DNA of 37,796 nucleotides, from NCBI GenBank assembly GCA_026985515.1, contig JALSQH010000128.1, forward strand, positions 1-37,796, in the 5' to 3' direction. The notes under the pieces were generated by a model, which saw nothing but the letters and a program-made list of their open reading frames with translations, was not told where the DNA came from and searched no databases. The stretch's first letter is position 1, and every line of letters begins with the position of its first letter. Made by a program: the position numbers and the translations under genes. This DNA comes from a bacterium. Lineage in GTDB: Bacteria > JALSQH01. This document shows positions 25,623 through 34,706 of this stretch, piece after piece.

Positions 25623-27430
25623 TTTCCTCCCGCGGGACATCTATCGGGATGTGTCTTGAAATAACGGTAACTTTTTTCAAAATCTCTGTAAATTGGATCG
25701 GTGTAGCTATTGTGGCAGATAACACATTCCCCTGCTCTTTTTATCCTCATCAGTTCCCGTCTGTTAAAGGGTCTTGCACCAGTTCTTGAGAACTTTTGAA
25801 GTGGTTCTCCATCCCCCGACTCAACCCTGTAAAGGGCATACCTGTAACCCCATCTCACAGGTATCTGAATATCCTTCTCCCCATTGCCAAGACCCAGCCT
25901 GTATGGATTAAGGTGGCATTGAGCACATGTTGGTACTTCCCTTCTGGTGGTGTGGGGATCAAAAGCAGCCATACCCAGATGTCGATTCAACTGATGGAAA
26001 ACACCATCAGTGGTTTTGAGTGAAAACATAACCTGACATCCGGGAGTCAGAGGTCTTACCTTTCCATCTGCTCCCACGCCCAGGGGAGGTGTTTCAAATC
26101 TGTAAAAATCTGCCTTTTCACTCCACCTGCCCGGTGTCTTTTTCATGGTTAGCTTGTCATACTGACTCTTGCCAAGATCAAGCTTATCATGGCAACCGTA
26201 ACACTGGGGAGCCCATGCCGCATGGCAGGCACTGCAGGCAAGTTTCTCATGCCCCCTAAAAGTGTGATAAGGTGTGCCGGTAATGATCTTGATCTGCATC
26301 ATTTTTCCATCTTTTTTTCTGAAGTAGATCCACTTCCCGTTCCTGTACTGAAGATTGTAAATCTCCGTTCCTCTCTTTGTTACTGCCACATAATCACCTG
26401 TTCTCAAGGGCACTTTTCCATTTTCTCTGGCAAGTTTAATAGCCATTGAATCAGAGGTGACCTTTTTCTTATCAGGTGGTTTTTCGCCGCTTCCGTGACA
26501 ATCCTGACAGCTTATGTCGATCTGCTCCTCCATGTGGTAGTGCAACATTCCGTCTCCCATTGTACCCCTGAATGTGTGACAGTCGATGCATGTGAGACCC
26601 TTCTCAAAATGGATGTCAGGCAGAAGCCTCTGCCAGCCACGCTTTGAGGAGAGAAGGTCAGATCTCTGCAAACCATGAAAATAGGGGGTTCTGTAGTTGT
26701 CATCTTCATAAATTCCCTGATAAGAGAGGGCTGTCCTGGCACTTCTGTTGTGGCAGAGTTGACACCGTTTAACGGGAATCTTTGTTGTAAAAGATGGATG
26801 CCCCTTTTTTGCCTCATAGTGACAATCCATACATCCCCCACCCCTTTTGCCAATCTCGCCTCTGAAGTCCCCCTTTCTCTTATTTATATGGCATGTGGCG
26901 CAGAATTTACGGAACTGCCTTTCGGGATAATTTTTATTTCCAACTTTTCTGCACCATCTCACACCATCAGAGATGCTGTCAATTCCAATACAGCTACTGG
27001 GGGAAGAAGTAACACCCCACTGATACAGCAGACCTGAGATTATTCCGGTATTTGTTTCCATAATTGACCTCTTTACCTCCCTCACCCTCTCCGCATGACA
27101 GCCGCTTCTCCCGCAACTCTTCTCTGCATACTCAAGCCTTGCAGGATTCTCAACCACACCTGTGTGTGCTATTTTTTTATTTAAACTTTCCCCTATGCCT
27201 CCATGACAGATGGTGCAGCCAAAATTTTTAACGGGATGGGACTTATCAACATCAACATTCCTGTGACAGGTTACACAGTATTCCTTCTCTCCGTTGAGGT
27301 TAACAACATAGATGGGTTTCTCTGAAAATCTTCTCCACTCCTCCCTTTCTCTGAAAATATATACCGAAACAAACAGAGCAACGATGAAGATCAGTGAATA
27401 TATCCACTTTTTCAAATTGTCAATCTCCAT
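25619..27430 (-). CDS. Dodecaheme c-type cytochrome, membrane-anchored
   Basis: The 603-residue protein has a membrane anchor (about 9-26), eleven CxxCH sites and one CX4CH site (C106-GRSG-C111-H112), giving twelve predicted c-hemes. Two extra cysteines (C147, C160) may form a disulfide. Segments PDIHFEKGLTCIDCHT and GHEKLACSACHAAWAPQCYGCH are shared with the next gene, so the pair arose by duplication; this copy also has an extra C-terminal heme (CVICH, 569-573). The ATG lies 19 nt inside the cytochrome b gene and has AGAGGA upstream. It probably accepts electrons from the Rieske/cytochrome b proteins in place of cytochrome c1 and passes them across the periplasm. Confidence 0.9.
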   Translation of the reverse strand: MEIDNLKKWIYSLIFIVALFVSVYIFREREEWRRFSEKPIYVVNLNGEKEYCVTCHRNVDVDKSHPVKNFGCTICHGGIGESLNKKIAHTGVVENPARLEYAEKSCGRSGCHAERVREVKRSIMETNTGIISGLLYQWGVTSSPSSCIGIDSISDGVRWCRKVGNKNYPERQFRKFCATCHINKRKGDFRGEIGKRGGGCMDCHYEAKKGHPSFTTKIPVKRCQLCHNRSARTALSYQGIYEDDNYRTPYFHGLQRSDLLSSKRGWQRLLPDIHFEKGLTCIDCHTFRGTMGDGMLHYHMEEQIDISCQDCHGSGEKPPDKKKVTSDSMAIKLARENGKVPLRTGDYVAVTKRGTEIYNLQYRNGKWIYFRKKDGKMMQIKIITGTPYHTFRGHEKLACSACHAAWAPQCYGCHDKLDLGKSQYDKLTMKKTPGRWSEKADFYRFETPPLGVGADGKVRPLTPGCQVMFSLKTTDGVFHQLNRHLGMAAFDPHTTRREVPTCAQCHLNPYRLGLGNGEKDIQIPVRWGYRYALYRVESGDGEPLQKFSRTGARPFNRRELMRIKRAGECVICHNSYTDPIYRDFEKSYRYFKTHPDRCPAGGK

Positions 27431-28284
27431 CCAGGTCCTCTGAAAAAGTAAGCCTCAATGGTGAGAAGTGCATAAGTTAGAATGAGGAAAATCAGAACAA
27501 TCCGGAGAATATTCTTTCCCCTCTCCCCTGCAAAGGGAAAGATGAGCCAGAGAAGGAAGAAAACCAGCGGAATAACAATCCCGCCCCAGAAGGGGGGAAG
27601 CAGATAAACAAGTTCCTGAATACCAAGAAAAAACCAGGGGCCTTTTATGGGATCAATCTTCAGCGTGTGGGAAAGGGGTGGTGCCAGGCCGGGATAGATG
27701 GTGAAAAGGACAGGCAAAATATTTGCGATGACAAATTTCTCAACCGTTACATACCTCTGCCATCTGATATGACTGTAGATGAATATGAGGAGGAATATGG
27801 GGAGAATTATAACATGAAAAAAATAGAAGGTCACCGGGGCTTTTGAGTTGAAAAGAAAATCTGAAAGAAAACCCCCTATAACGGGGATCTTACCCGCAAT
27901 CTGAGAAGCGATCCTGCCCGCAAAAAATCCCTCAATGTCAAACCTCAAAACATATCCGCTGAAACCCTCAAAGACAATGATGTAGAACAAAAGCAGGCCA
28001 ACAAACCAGTATTCCAGTGAAACTTCTACCTCATACTTCTTCAAAAAATACTTCCAGGCGTGAAGAGCGAGGAAAACGAGGGAGAGATTTGACGAGTAGT
28101 AGTGAAGGCTTCTGAGCAGATATCCATAGGCATAAATGGAGTGGATAGCCACAACTGATTTATATGGTTTGCTTAAATCATAATTGAAAAGAAGGGCAAT
28201 TCCAGTTACAAAGGAGAGAATCAGAGTGGAGAGTGCAAGCTCACCCCAGGTGGGGGGATTCATATCCTTAAACTTTATAACCAC
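27412..28284 (-). CDS. Cytochrome b (b6-type) of a bc-like quinol-oxidising complex
   Basis: The 290-residue membrane protein has about seven helices. Two bis-histidine pairs are present: H61/H75 (13 residues between) and H157/H172 (14 between, the b6-type spacing). A subunit-IV-like stretch follows, with GPWFFLGIQELVYLLPP (215-231) at the place of the quinol-site PEWY motif, so the usual acidic residue is absent. It would oxidise quinol and split electrons between heme b and the Rieske protein encoded upstream. The start is uncertain: GTG at 28284 lacks a ribosome site, and ATG at 28263 (Met8) has only AAGG very close. The next gene overlaps by 19 nt. Confidence 0.88.
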   Translation of the reverse strand: MVIKFKDMNPPTWGELALSTLILSFVTGIALLFNYDLSKPYKSVVAIHSIYAYGYLLRSLHYYSSNLSLVFLALHAWKYFLKKYEVEVSLEYWFVGLLLFYIIVFEGFSGYVLRFDIEGFFAGRIASQIAGKIPVIGGFLSDFLFNSKAPVTFYFFHVIILPIFLLIFIYSHIRWQRYVTVEKFVIANILPVLFTIYPGLAPPLSHTLKIDPIKGPWFFLGIQELVYLLPPFWGGIVIPLVFFLLWLIFPFAGERGKNILRIVLIFLILTYALLTIEAYFFRGPGWRLTI

Positions 28285-28335
28285 AATTTTATGTTACTGA
28301 AAGGAAGAAGGTAAGGCAAGGGGACGCTACATTTT

Positions 28336-28776
28336 TCAATCCACCTTCACCCTCTGGGAAAATGGAGCAGGTCTGTCTGGGAAAATGATCAATTTATCAC
28401 CTGATTTTTTAATCAACAGCGCCTCAAGATGTCTCTTAGCAGGGCCGTGGACAACATCACCCTCCAGATCAAACTCGCTCCCGTGACATGGACAGTGAAA
28501 AAGTTTTCCGTTCCAGATGGGTTTGCAGCCCAGATGGGTGCATTTAGCCTTCAACGCAAATAATCCCTCTTCATCTCTGATGAGAAAAACCTTTCCCAGA
28601 TCCTTTACCTCTCCCATTTTCAAATGAGAATCGGATAAGTCATAAATGACCCGCTTGCTTTTAACCCGACCACTTTCAGCAAACTTTCCGGTTATATAAG
28701 CAGCAACTGCACCAAGAAAGGTAAATGGGTGAAACAGTTTTTTTAAAAACCTTCTCCTCTGTTCGCTGAAGTTCAT
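28336..28776 (-). CDS. Rieske iron-sulfur protein
   Basis: The protein has about 146 residues. Cluster ligands lie in CTHLGC and CPCHGS (about 79-84 and 95-100), giving two Cys and two His for the 2Fe-2S cluster plus the disulfide cysteines. The N-terminus has a twin-arginine motif (RRRFLK) followed by a hydrophobic helix, the normal Tat-exported membrane anchor of Rieske subunits. ATG at 28776 shares one base with the hisD stop (TGATG); a GTG one codon earlier is the alternative. Ribosome binding looks weak, so translation probably depends on hisD. It partners the cytochrome b 51 nt downstream. Confidence 0.92.
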   Translation of the reverse strand: MNFSEQRRRFLKKLFHPFTFLGAVAAYITGKFAESGRVKSKRVIYDLSDSHLKMGEVKDLGKVFLIRDEEGLFALKAKCTHLGCKPIWNGKLFHCPCHGSEFDLEGDVVHGPAKRHLEALLIKKSGDKLIIFPDRPAPFSQRVKVD

Positions 28777-30071
28777 CACTTTAAATCTTTTTTCAGTTGA
28801 TTCAGTCTCACCCTCACTGCATTAGCATGGGCAGGTAAGCCCTCCTTTTCAGCAAGAGCTATTACCTTATCCCCATACTTTTTCAGCCACTCACCATCAA
28901 CCGCAATAATACTGCTTCTCTTGAGAAAATCCTCAACACCAAGAGGGGAAAAGAAGCGGGCGGTACCACCCGTTGGTAAGGTATGATCAGGACCTGCAAG
29001 ATAATCTCCCACAGGTTCCGAGGAGTAATCTCCAATGAAGATCGCACCTGCATTTTTGATTCTTTCCATTGCCCTTTCAACCCTGACCCCAATTAATTCA
29101 AGATGCTCAGGAGCAAACTGATTTACAAAATCAAACATCTCCTCCTCGTCACGAAAAACAAGGATTCCTCCTCGCTGCGAAGATTTCTCAATAATATTTC
29201 TCCTGGGATTCTTCAAAACCATTCTCTCAAATTGGTCTTTTACCTTTCCGGCAAGATTCTCAGAAAGCGTTACAATCACAGGATATGCCATCTCATCATG
29301 TTCTGCCTGGGACATCAGATCAGCTGCTATCCACTCAGGATTCCCGTCAAGGGCAACAACTAAAATTTCACTTGGACCCGCTATCATATCTATATCCACA
29401 ACTCCATATACCATCTTTTTCGCAGTTGCCACATAAATATTTCCCGGTCCCACAATCTTATCAACTCGAGGAATACTCTCAGTTCCATATGCAAGAGCAA
29501 AAATCGCCTGAGCTCCTCCAATCCTGAAGATTCTGTCCACCCCTGCGATATCGGCAGCAACAAGAACAGAGGGATCATACTCGCCATGGGGAAATGGAGT
29601 GACCATGATGATTTCCTTCACTCCAGCCACCTTTGCCGGTACAGCATTCATCAAGACTGTGGAAGGGTAGGATGCCTTTCCACCGGGCACATAAATTCCC
29701 ACCTTCTCCAGAGGGGTTATCCTCTCTCCCATCAAAGATCCTCCCTCTTCCATAAACCAGCTTTCCGGGAGCCTTTTACTCTGGTACCTTCTTATTCTTT
29801 CAGCAGCAACTTTAAGTGCATCAATAACCTCATCTGAAACAGCATCCCACGCTTTCCTTCTCTCCTCCTTAGTGACTTCAAATCCTGAGTCTGAAAGATC
29901 CATTCCATCCCATCTTTTCGTATACTCCACAAGGGCTGAATCACCATCCTTTCTTATGCTTTCCCTAATTTCTCTTACTTTTTCCTCAATCTCTGTAATA
30001 TCAAAGAATCTATCGAGGAGGGCTTTCCTCTTTTCTTCAAATTGTTCCGAGCCTGAAACATAAACTTCCAT
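28776..30071 (-). CDS. hisD: Histidinol dehydrogenase
   Basis: The 431-residue zinc enzyme catalyses the last two oxidations of histidine synthesis (L-histidinol to L-histidine with NAD). Family blocks are complete: [18 protein letters not shown] (about 128-145), [32 protein letters not shown] and [18 protein letters not shown]. The ATG has GGAGG 6 nt upstream. It starts right after hisG and ends inside the Rieske start codon. Confidence 0.97.
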   Translation of the reverse strand: MEVYVSGSEQFEEKRKALLDRFFDITEIEEKVREIRESIRKDGDSALVEYTKRWDGMDLSDSGFEVTKEERRKAWDAVSDEVIDALKVAAERIRRYQSKRLPESWFMEEGGSLMGERITPLEKVGIYVPGGKASYPSTVLMNAVPAKVAGVKEIIMVTPFPHGEYDPSVLVAADIAGVDRIFRIGGAQAIFALAYGTESIPRVDKIVGPGNIYVATAKKMVYGVVDIDMIAGPSEILVVALDGNPEWIAADLMSQAEHDEMAYPVIVTLSENLAGKVKDQFERMVLKNPRRNIIEKSSQRGGILVFRDEEEMFDFVNQFAPEHLELIGVRVERAMERIKNAGAIFIGDYSSEPVGDYLAGPDHTLPTGGTARFFSPLGVEDFLKRSSIIAVDGEWLKKYGDKVIALAEKEGLPAHANAVRVRLNQLKKDLK

Positions 30072-30072
30072 A

Positions 30073-30699
30073 CTAATCCTCCAGGACTGATCTCAATCTT
30101 CTCACGACTTCTGCAATTAACTCATTTCTAACATAAAACAAATTCCTGTTTGCCACCAGATAACTCGAGATATAAGGTTCTATTATCTCAACTTCTTCAA
30201 GACCATTCTCACGCAGAGTTCTCCCTGTGGAAACAAGATCAACAATGGCATCAGCCAGACCTGCAACAGGTGCCAGTTCCATTGATCCATACAGTTTGAT
30301 GATCTCCACCTGCTTCCCCCTCCCGGCAAAATAATTTTTGGTGATATTGGGGTACTTTGTGGCAATTCTCAAGATTCTTTCACGGTCAATTCTTCTGCCA
30401 GAAATAGTTGCAACAGATATGCGACACACTCCAATTTTCAGATCAAGAAGCTCAAACAGATTAAAATCATTTTCAAGAAGAGTGTCTTTACCCACAACAC
30501 CCAGATCCGCGGCCCCATATTTTACAAAAACGGGAACATCTGCTGCCCTGATTATCATGAATCTGAACTTATCCTGATCAAAAATAAGCTGTCTGCCTGG
30601 ATTTTTCAGCGGAGTTACAGGAATACCAGCCTTCTCAAAGAGAGGAACTGCCTCTTCTAAAATTCTTCCCTTTGCAAAAGCAATTGTTAACTTTTCCAT
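30073..30699 (-). CDS. hisG: ATP phosphoribosyltransferase, short form
   Basis: This 208-residue catalytic subunit performs the first step of histidine synthesis (ATP + PRPP). Seen: TIAFAKGRILEEA at the N-terminus, AADLGVVGKDTL, and the PRPP-loop region ADAIVDLVSTGRTLRENGL. The C-terminal regulatory domain of long-form HisG is absent, so a HisZ partner is normally required; hisZ is not in this window. ATG with AAGGAG 6 nt upstream. It lies 3 nt after murA. Confidence 0.96.
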   Translation of the reverse strand: MEKLTIAFAKGRILEEAVPLFEKAGIPVTPLKNPGRQLIFDQDKFRFMIIRAADVPVFVKYGAADLGVVGKDTLLENDFNLFELLDLKIGVCRISVATISGRRIDRERILRIATKYPNITKNYFAGRGKQVEIIKLYGSMELAPVAGLADAIVDLVSTGRTLRENGLEEVEIIEPYISSYLVANRNLFYVRNELIAEVVRRLRSVLED

Positions 30700-30702
30700 T
30701 CA

Positions 30703-31956
30703 TCACTCCTTTATTCTTTCAACATGTGCTCCAAGGGCATTTAATTTGTATTCCATCCTCTCATACCCTCTGTCAAGATGGTAGATCCTTGAAATTTTTG
30801 TGACACCTTCGGCAACGAGTCCCGCAAGTACCAGTGAGGCACTCGCCCTGAGATCAGAAGCCATAACGGGTGCACCCTTTAATTTTTCCACCCCTTCAAC
30901 TACTGCTGTCCTGTCCTCAACCTTTATTCTGGCTCCCATTCTGTTCAGCTCATTCACATGCATGAACCTGTTTTCAAAAATGGTCTCAACAATAACACTT
31001 GTACCCCTTGCAAGGGTCAGCATACTCATTATTTGAGCCTGAACATCAGTGGGAAACCCTGGGTATGGCCTTGTTTTAACCTGGACTGGCTTCGGTCTCT
31101 TTCCACCATACACAACCACTCTTTTCTCTTCAACTTTAAAATCTATTCCCGCTTCTGCAACTTTTTTCAGAACTGCGTCTATGTGCTCAGGAATCAAATC
31201 ATCAACAATTACCTCTCCACCACTCATCGCCCCTGCGATAAAGTAGGTGGCAGCCTCAATCCTGTCAGGAATAACTCTGTAGGACCCACCGTGCAATTTT
31301 TTCACTCCCTGGATCCTGATGAGGGGGGTTCCGGCTCCTTCAATTTTAGCTCCAAGTGAATTGAGGAAACTGGCAAGATCAGTTATTTCAGGCTCCATGG
31401 CAGCATTTTCAATGATTGTTTCACCCTCTGCAAGTACTGCTGCCATCATAACATTTTCAGTTCCTCCCACCGTGGGTAGATCAAAAACGACCCTTGCTCC
31501 ACGCAACTTATCAACATTTGCTACAATATAGCCTTCTTCAATATCAATTTTCACTCCCATTGCTTCAAAACCCTTCAAATGCTGATCAATGGGCCTCGCC
31601 CCTATGGCGCATCCACCCGGGAATGAGACTCTTGCAGAGTGATACTTTCCTATCAATGCACCCAGAACGAGAACTGAAGCCCTCATGGTTTTAACGAGAT
31701 CATAGGGGGCGACTGTCTGAACTTCTCCCCCCTGCTTTATGAGAAGTTTTCCATCTTCGTAACTGATTTCCTTGGAAATGTTGGATAGAAGTTTAAGCAT
31801 AGTTTTAACATCGGAAAGATCAGGAACATTCTCAAGATAAACATCATCTTCGGTCAGAATAGTGGCAGCAAGGATGGGAAGAGAAGCATTTTTTGAGCCG
31901 CTGATTTTTACCACACCCTCTAATTTTCTTCCACCTTCGATTAAAAAAGCATCCAA
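30703..31956 (-). CDS. murA: UDP-N-acetylglucosamine 1-carboxyvinyltransferase MurA
   Basis: This 417-residue enzyme adds enolpyruvate to UDP-GlcNAc, the first committed step of peptidoglycan synthesis. The catalytic cysteine is kept: C116 in PGGCAIGARPID, the residue modified by fosfomycin. SGSKNASLPILAA at 19-31 and SDLRASASLVLAGL near the C-terminus are also typical. The start is TTG at 31956 with GGGAG about 8 nt upstream; there is no in-frame ATG that keeps the conserved N-terminus. Confidence 0.97.
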   Translation of the reverse strand: MDAFLIEGGRKLEGVVKISGSKNASLPILAATILTEDDVYLENVPDLSDVKTMLKLLSNISKEISYEDGKLLIKQGGEVQTVAPYDLVKTMRASVLVLGALIGKYHSARVSFPGGCAIGARPIDQHLKGFEAMGVKIDIEEGYIVANVDKLRGARVVFDLPTVGGTENVMMAAVLAEGETIIENAAMEPEITDLASFLNSLGAKIEGAGTPLIRIQGVKKLHGGSYRVIPDRIEAATYFIAGAMSGGEVIVDDLIPEHIDAVLKKVAEAGIDFKVEEKRVVVYGGKRPKPVQVKTRPYPGFPTDVQAQIMSMLTLARGTSVIVETIFENRFMHVNELNRMGARIKVEDRTAVVEGVEKLKGAPVMASDLRASASLVLAGLVAEGVTKISRIYHLDRGYERMEYKLNALGAHVERIKE

Positions 31957-31994
31957 CTTTTATCTCCCGTGTGAATATTTTACATCAACATCTT

Positions 31995-32855
31995 CTATTT
32001 CTCCACCAGTGCAACTCTGGGGAGTCCCGAAAGATCATCAAAAAACTGCGTATTTCTCCACCCTTCTTTTTCAGCAAGGTCATGCACATATATTTTCTGC
32101 TTTCTTGTCCCTATTTCCAGGACAAGATACCCTCTCTCCCTGAGATACCTTTTTCCATCTTCAAGGATTCTCCTGTAAAAGTAGTTTCCACCCTCGGGCG
32201 CTATGAGTGCAATTTCTGGCTCATACTTTAATTCAGGCTGGAGATTTCTGAATTCATCTCTGGATATATAAGGGGGATTGAAGATTATGATGTCAAAAAA
32301 ATTTTCCCTGCATGCCCCGCAGAGGTTTGAGATTTTGAACTCGACATTCTTTACCCCGTGTTTCTCTGCATTCTCCCTTGCAACTCTGAGAATATTTTCT
32401 TTTACATCTGTTGCCCTGAATTCAACTTCTGGAAACTCCAGAGCAAGAGTGATTACCACAGCACCACTGCCTGTACCCAGTTCAAGAACCCGTGGAGGAG
32501 TTCCAGCCTCAATATAATTTTTGATCAAATCCTTTGCAACATCCACCAGAGTCTCAGTCTCAGGCCTCGGGATAAGAACATCACGAGTAACAATAAAATC
32601 GTGTCCATAAAATTCTCTGTGACCAGTTATGTATGCAACAGGTTCTCTTCTACCTCTTCTTCTAACTAACTCTCTGTAACTGTTAACCTCCTCTTCGCTA
32701 AGAGGTCTGTCAAAATTGAGATAAAGTTCTACACGACTCATTCCAAGAAGATGGGCAAGCAGTACTTCTGCATCAAGTCGGGGAGTTTCAATTCCTTTCT
32801 TTGAGAAATATTCTTCCGTCACCTTGAGAATGGAGATAACATTCCACTTTTCCAT
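31995..32855 (-). CDS. prmC: Release factor glutamine methyltransferase PrmC
   Basis: This 286-residue SAM-dependent enzyme methylates the glutamine of the GGQ motif in release factors. An N-terminal helical substrate domain precedes the Rossmann domain with LELGTGSGAVVITLA and the catalytic NPPYIS near 190. It starts immediately after the prfA stop with no gap, matching its job on the factor encoded just upstream. Confidence 0.96.
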   Translation of the reverse strand: MEKWNVISILKVTEEYFSKKGIETPRLDAEVLLAHLLGMSRVELYLNFDRPLSEEEVNSYRELVRRRGRREPVAYITGHREFYGHDFIVTRDVLIPRPETETLVDVAKDLIKNYIEAGTPPRVLELGTGSGAVVITLALEFPEVEFRATDVKENILRVARENAEKHGVKNVEFKISNLCGACRENFFDIIIFNPPYISRDEFRNLQPELKYEPEIALIAPEGGNYFYRRILEDGKRYLRERGYLVLEIGTRKQKIYVHDLAEKEGWRNTQFFDDLSGLPRVALVEK

Positions 32856-33926
32856 TCAGGTTTCCAGATTGGCAAGGGCCTCTGCCTGAAAATGGGTTAT
32901 GAGAGCATCAATGATTTCATCAAGGTCTCCATCAAGGATGGAATCAAGCTTGTAGAGCGTTAAACCAATCCTGTGATCTGTTACCCTGTTCTGGGGAAAA
33001 TTGTAGGTTCTGATTTTGTCACTTCTGTCACCACTCTTTACCTGCTGTCTCCTCTCCTCACCAATCTTTTCCTCCTGTTCCAGCCTTGCTCTCTCCATCA
33101 GGCGGGCCCTGAGAATCTTCATTGCCTTTATTTTATTCTGTAACTGAGACCTCTCATCCTGACAGGAAACAACTATACCTGTGGGCTTATGGGTGATTCT
33201 AACTGCTGATTCAGTCTTATTTACATGCTGTCCACCATGACCTGACGCACGGAAAGTTTCAATTATAAGATCATCTGGATTTATCTGGACATCAACTTCT
33301 TCAGCCTCAGGAAGCACAGCAACACTCACCGCAGAGGTGTGAATCCTCCCCTGAGATTCGGTCACAGGTACCCTCTGGACCCTGTGCACCCCACCCTCAT
33401 ACTTGAGCCTTGAATAGGCTCCCTTTCCGGAAATCAACATGATCACTTCCTTGAAACCACCCAGCCCCGTTCTGTTGGAACTGAGAATCTCCACATTCCA
33501 TCCCTTCCTCTCAGCATACCTGGAATACATTCTGAATAGATCCGCTGCGAAAAGAGCTGCCTCTTCTCCACCAGTACCACTTCTTATCTCCATTATAACA
33601 TTTCTCTCGTCATTTTTATCCCTTGGCAGAAGAAGTAATTTTATTTCTCTCTCAAGTTTCTCCCTCTCTTCCTCAAGTGACTCAAGTTCCTCCCGTGCAA
33701 GATCCTTTAATTCTGGATCACTTTCCTCCCTCAGAAGTTCCTTTGCAGATTCAATTTTAGACAGAGTTTCACTGTATCGATCATAGAGGTTGACAATCTC
33801 CTCTAACTGGGATTTCTCCTGAGAGATTTTAACAAATTCTTCCCGATTATTGATTATGGATGGGTCGGAGAGTTTATCAACTAACTCCAGATAGCGTTTT
33901 TTTACCTCTTCTAATTTTTGAAGCAT
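32856..33926 (-). CDS. prfA: Peptide chain release factor 1
   Basis: This 356-residue factor recognises UAA/UAG stop codons. The codon-reading tripeptide P187-V-T189 (PxT type, RF1-specific) and the peptidyl-hydrolysis motif G231-G-Q233 are present. The N-terminal coiled coil and length are standard. The ribosome site before ATG 33926 is weak, which suggests re-initiation from rpmE 20 nt upstream. Confidence 0.97.
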   Translation of the reverse strand: MLQKLEEVKKRYLELVDKLSDPSIINNREEFVKISQEKSQLEEIVNLYDRYSETLSKIESAKELLREESDPELKDLAREELESLEEEREKLEREIKLLLLPRDKNDERNVIMEIRSGTGGEEAALFAADLFRMYSRYAERKGWNVEILSSNRTGLGGFKEVIMLISGKGAYSRLKYEGGVHRVQRVPVTESQGRIHTSAVSVAVLPEAEEVDVQINPDDLIIETFRASGHGGQHVNKTESAVRITHKPTGIVVSCQDERSQLQNKIKAMKILRARLMERARLEQEEKIGEERRQQVKSGDRSDKIRTYNFPQNRVTDHRIGLTLYKLDSILDGDLDEIIDALITHFQAEALANLET

Positions 33927-33946
33927 GGAAGCCCATGGAAGAGTAA

Positions 33947-34150
33947 CTAATCTTTAATACCATACTTTTTCTTGAATTTTTCAACTCTACCAGCTGAGTC
34001 TACAATTTTCTGCTTACCAGTGTAGAATGGATGACATGCAGAACAAACAGCCACATGAATATCACCAACGGTGGTTCTTGTTTCTATAACATTTCCACAG
34101 GCACATATAATCTTTGCAGGTTTGTACTCTGGATGAATTCCTTTTTTCAC
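33947..34150 (-). CDS. rpmE: Ribosomal protein L31 (zinc-binding form)
   Basis: The 67-residue protein begins [10 protein letters not shown] and has the zinc ligands CAC and CSAC, so it is the C+ form. The frame is open to 34231, but GTG at 34150 gives the family's exact N-terminus and follows GAGGAGG with 6 nt spacing. It is the first gene of the long rpmE-to-cytochrome operon, behind a strong promoter. Confidence 0.95.
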   Translation of the reverse strand: MKKGIHPEYKPAKIICACGNVIETRTTVGDIHVAVCSACHPFYTGKQKIVDSAGRVEKFKKKYGIKD

Positions 34151-34184
34151 AGTAAACCTCCTCTTCAGCAACTGTCGTATTAAT

Positions 34185-34212
34185 ATTCTATGAAAATAAC
34201 CCTTTTTGTCAA
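34185..34212 (-). promoter_or_regulatory. Sigma70 promoter of the rpmE-prfA operon
   Basis: On the minus strand perfect TTGACA (34212-34207), a 16-nt spacer and TAGAAT (34190-34185, five of six). The predicted start is near 34178, a leader of about 28 nt carrying GAGGAGG. It is the only clear promoter seen for the genes down to the cytochromes. Confidence 0.75.
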
Positions 34213-34247
34213 AAGGATCTTTCAGATTCAAAAATACGCAATTGCGA

Positions 34248-34276
34248 TTAAAAAGCCAGATCCATCAAGGACCTGG
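34248..34276 (-). terminator. Rho-independent terminator after the lipoprotein gene
   Basis: Read on the minus strand: arm CCAGGTCC, loop TTGAT, arm GGATCTGG (one G-T pair), then CTTTTT. It lies 14 nt after the stop of the small lipoprotein gene and before the rpmE promoter. Confidence 0.8.
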
Positions 34277-34289
34277 CGATTCCACAACC

Positions 34290-34673
34290 TTACCTGTATA
34301 CAAACTCAGCCGATACAGAGTTCCCATCTGCAAGGCTTACCTGTACTGTATATGTTACCCCTGATTCCAGAGAATTTGCTGAAAACTGTTCATTAACTCC
34401 ATCTGGAACTTCCCCATAGGTCACAGGAGGTGTAAACTTCTTTCCCAGATAATCTCCCGTGCCGATCTGCCACATAACATCGTAGTTCTCATCCATCACC
34501 ACCAGATTGGCAGCCTCTCCGCCGCTCCAGGAAATTTCGGGGGAATCAAGTTCACCTGTGAGAGTTATATCATCACCTGTTATTTTCGTCCACTTACCCT
34601 CTTCTTTTACGGGCCCACAGGCAGCAGAAACCCACATTAAACCAGCAACAATAAAAAATGCAAGTTTCTTCAT
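34290..34673 (-). CDS. Small predicted lipoprotein, beta-rich
   Basis: The 127-residue protein has a lipoprotein signal ending in SAAC (acylated Cys at 19). The mature part is short, acidic and beta-rich; ESGVTYTVQVSLADG resembles the last strands of a fibronectin-III/Ig-like fold. ATG with AGGAGG 4 nt upstream. It follows the large Fn3 protein by 33 nt and is ended by a strong terminator, so the two probably form one unit and may act together at the cell surface. The function is unknown. Confidence 0.75.
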   Translation of the reverse strand: MKKLAFFIVAGLMWVSAACGPVKEEGKWTKITGDDITLTGELDSPEISWSGGEAANLVVMDENYDVMWQIGTGDYLGKKFTPPVTYGEVPDGVNEQFSANSLESGVTYTVQVSLADGNSVSAEFVYR

Positions 34674-34706
34674 AAAACCTCCTGCAAATAGTATTTCTCT
34701 ACCTCC

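Larger units (their letters stand above)
34151..34289. other. Intergenic region with promoter and terminator
   Basis: This 139-nt gap holds, in the minus-strand direction, the terminator of the lipoprotein transcript (34276-34248) and then the promoter of rpmE (34212-34185). No other ORF or RNA gene is evident. Confidence 0.7.

Noticed and set aside
25623-25640. Earlier ATG of the decaheme cytochrome
   Set aside because: No ribosome site precedes 25640, while 25622 has GGGAGG and an ATGA overlap.
34151-34231. 27-residue N-terminal extension of ribosomal protein L31
   Set aside because: It would include the predicted rpmE promoter. GTG at 34150 with GAGGAGG gives the standard L31 N-terminus.
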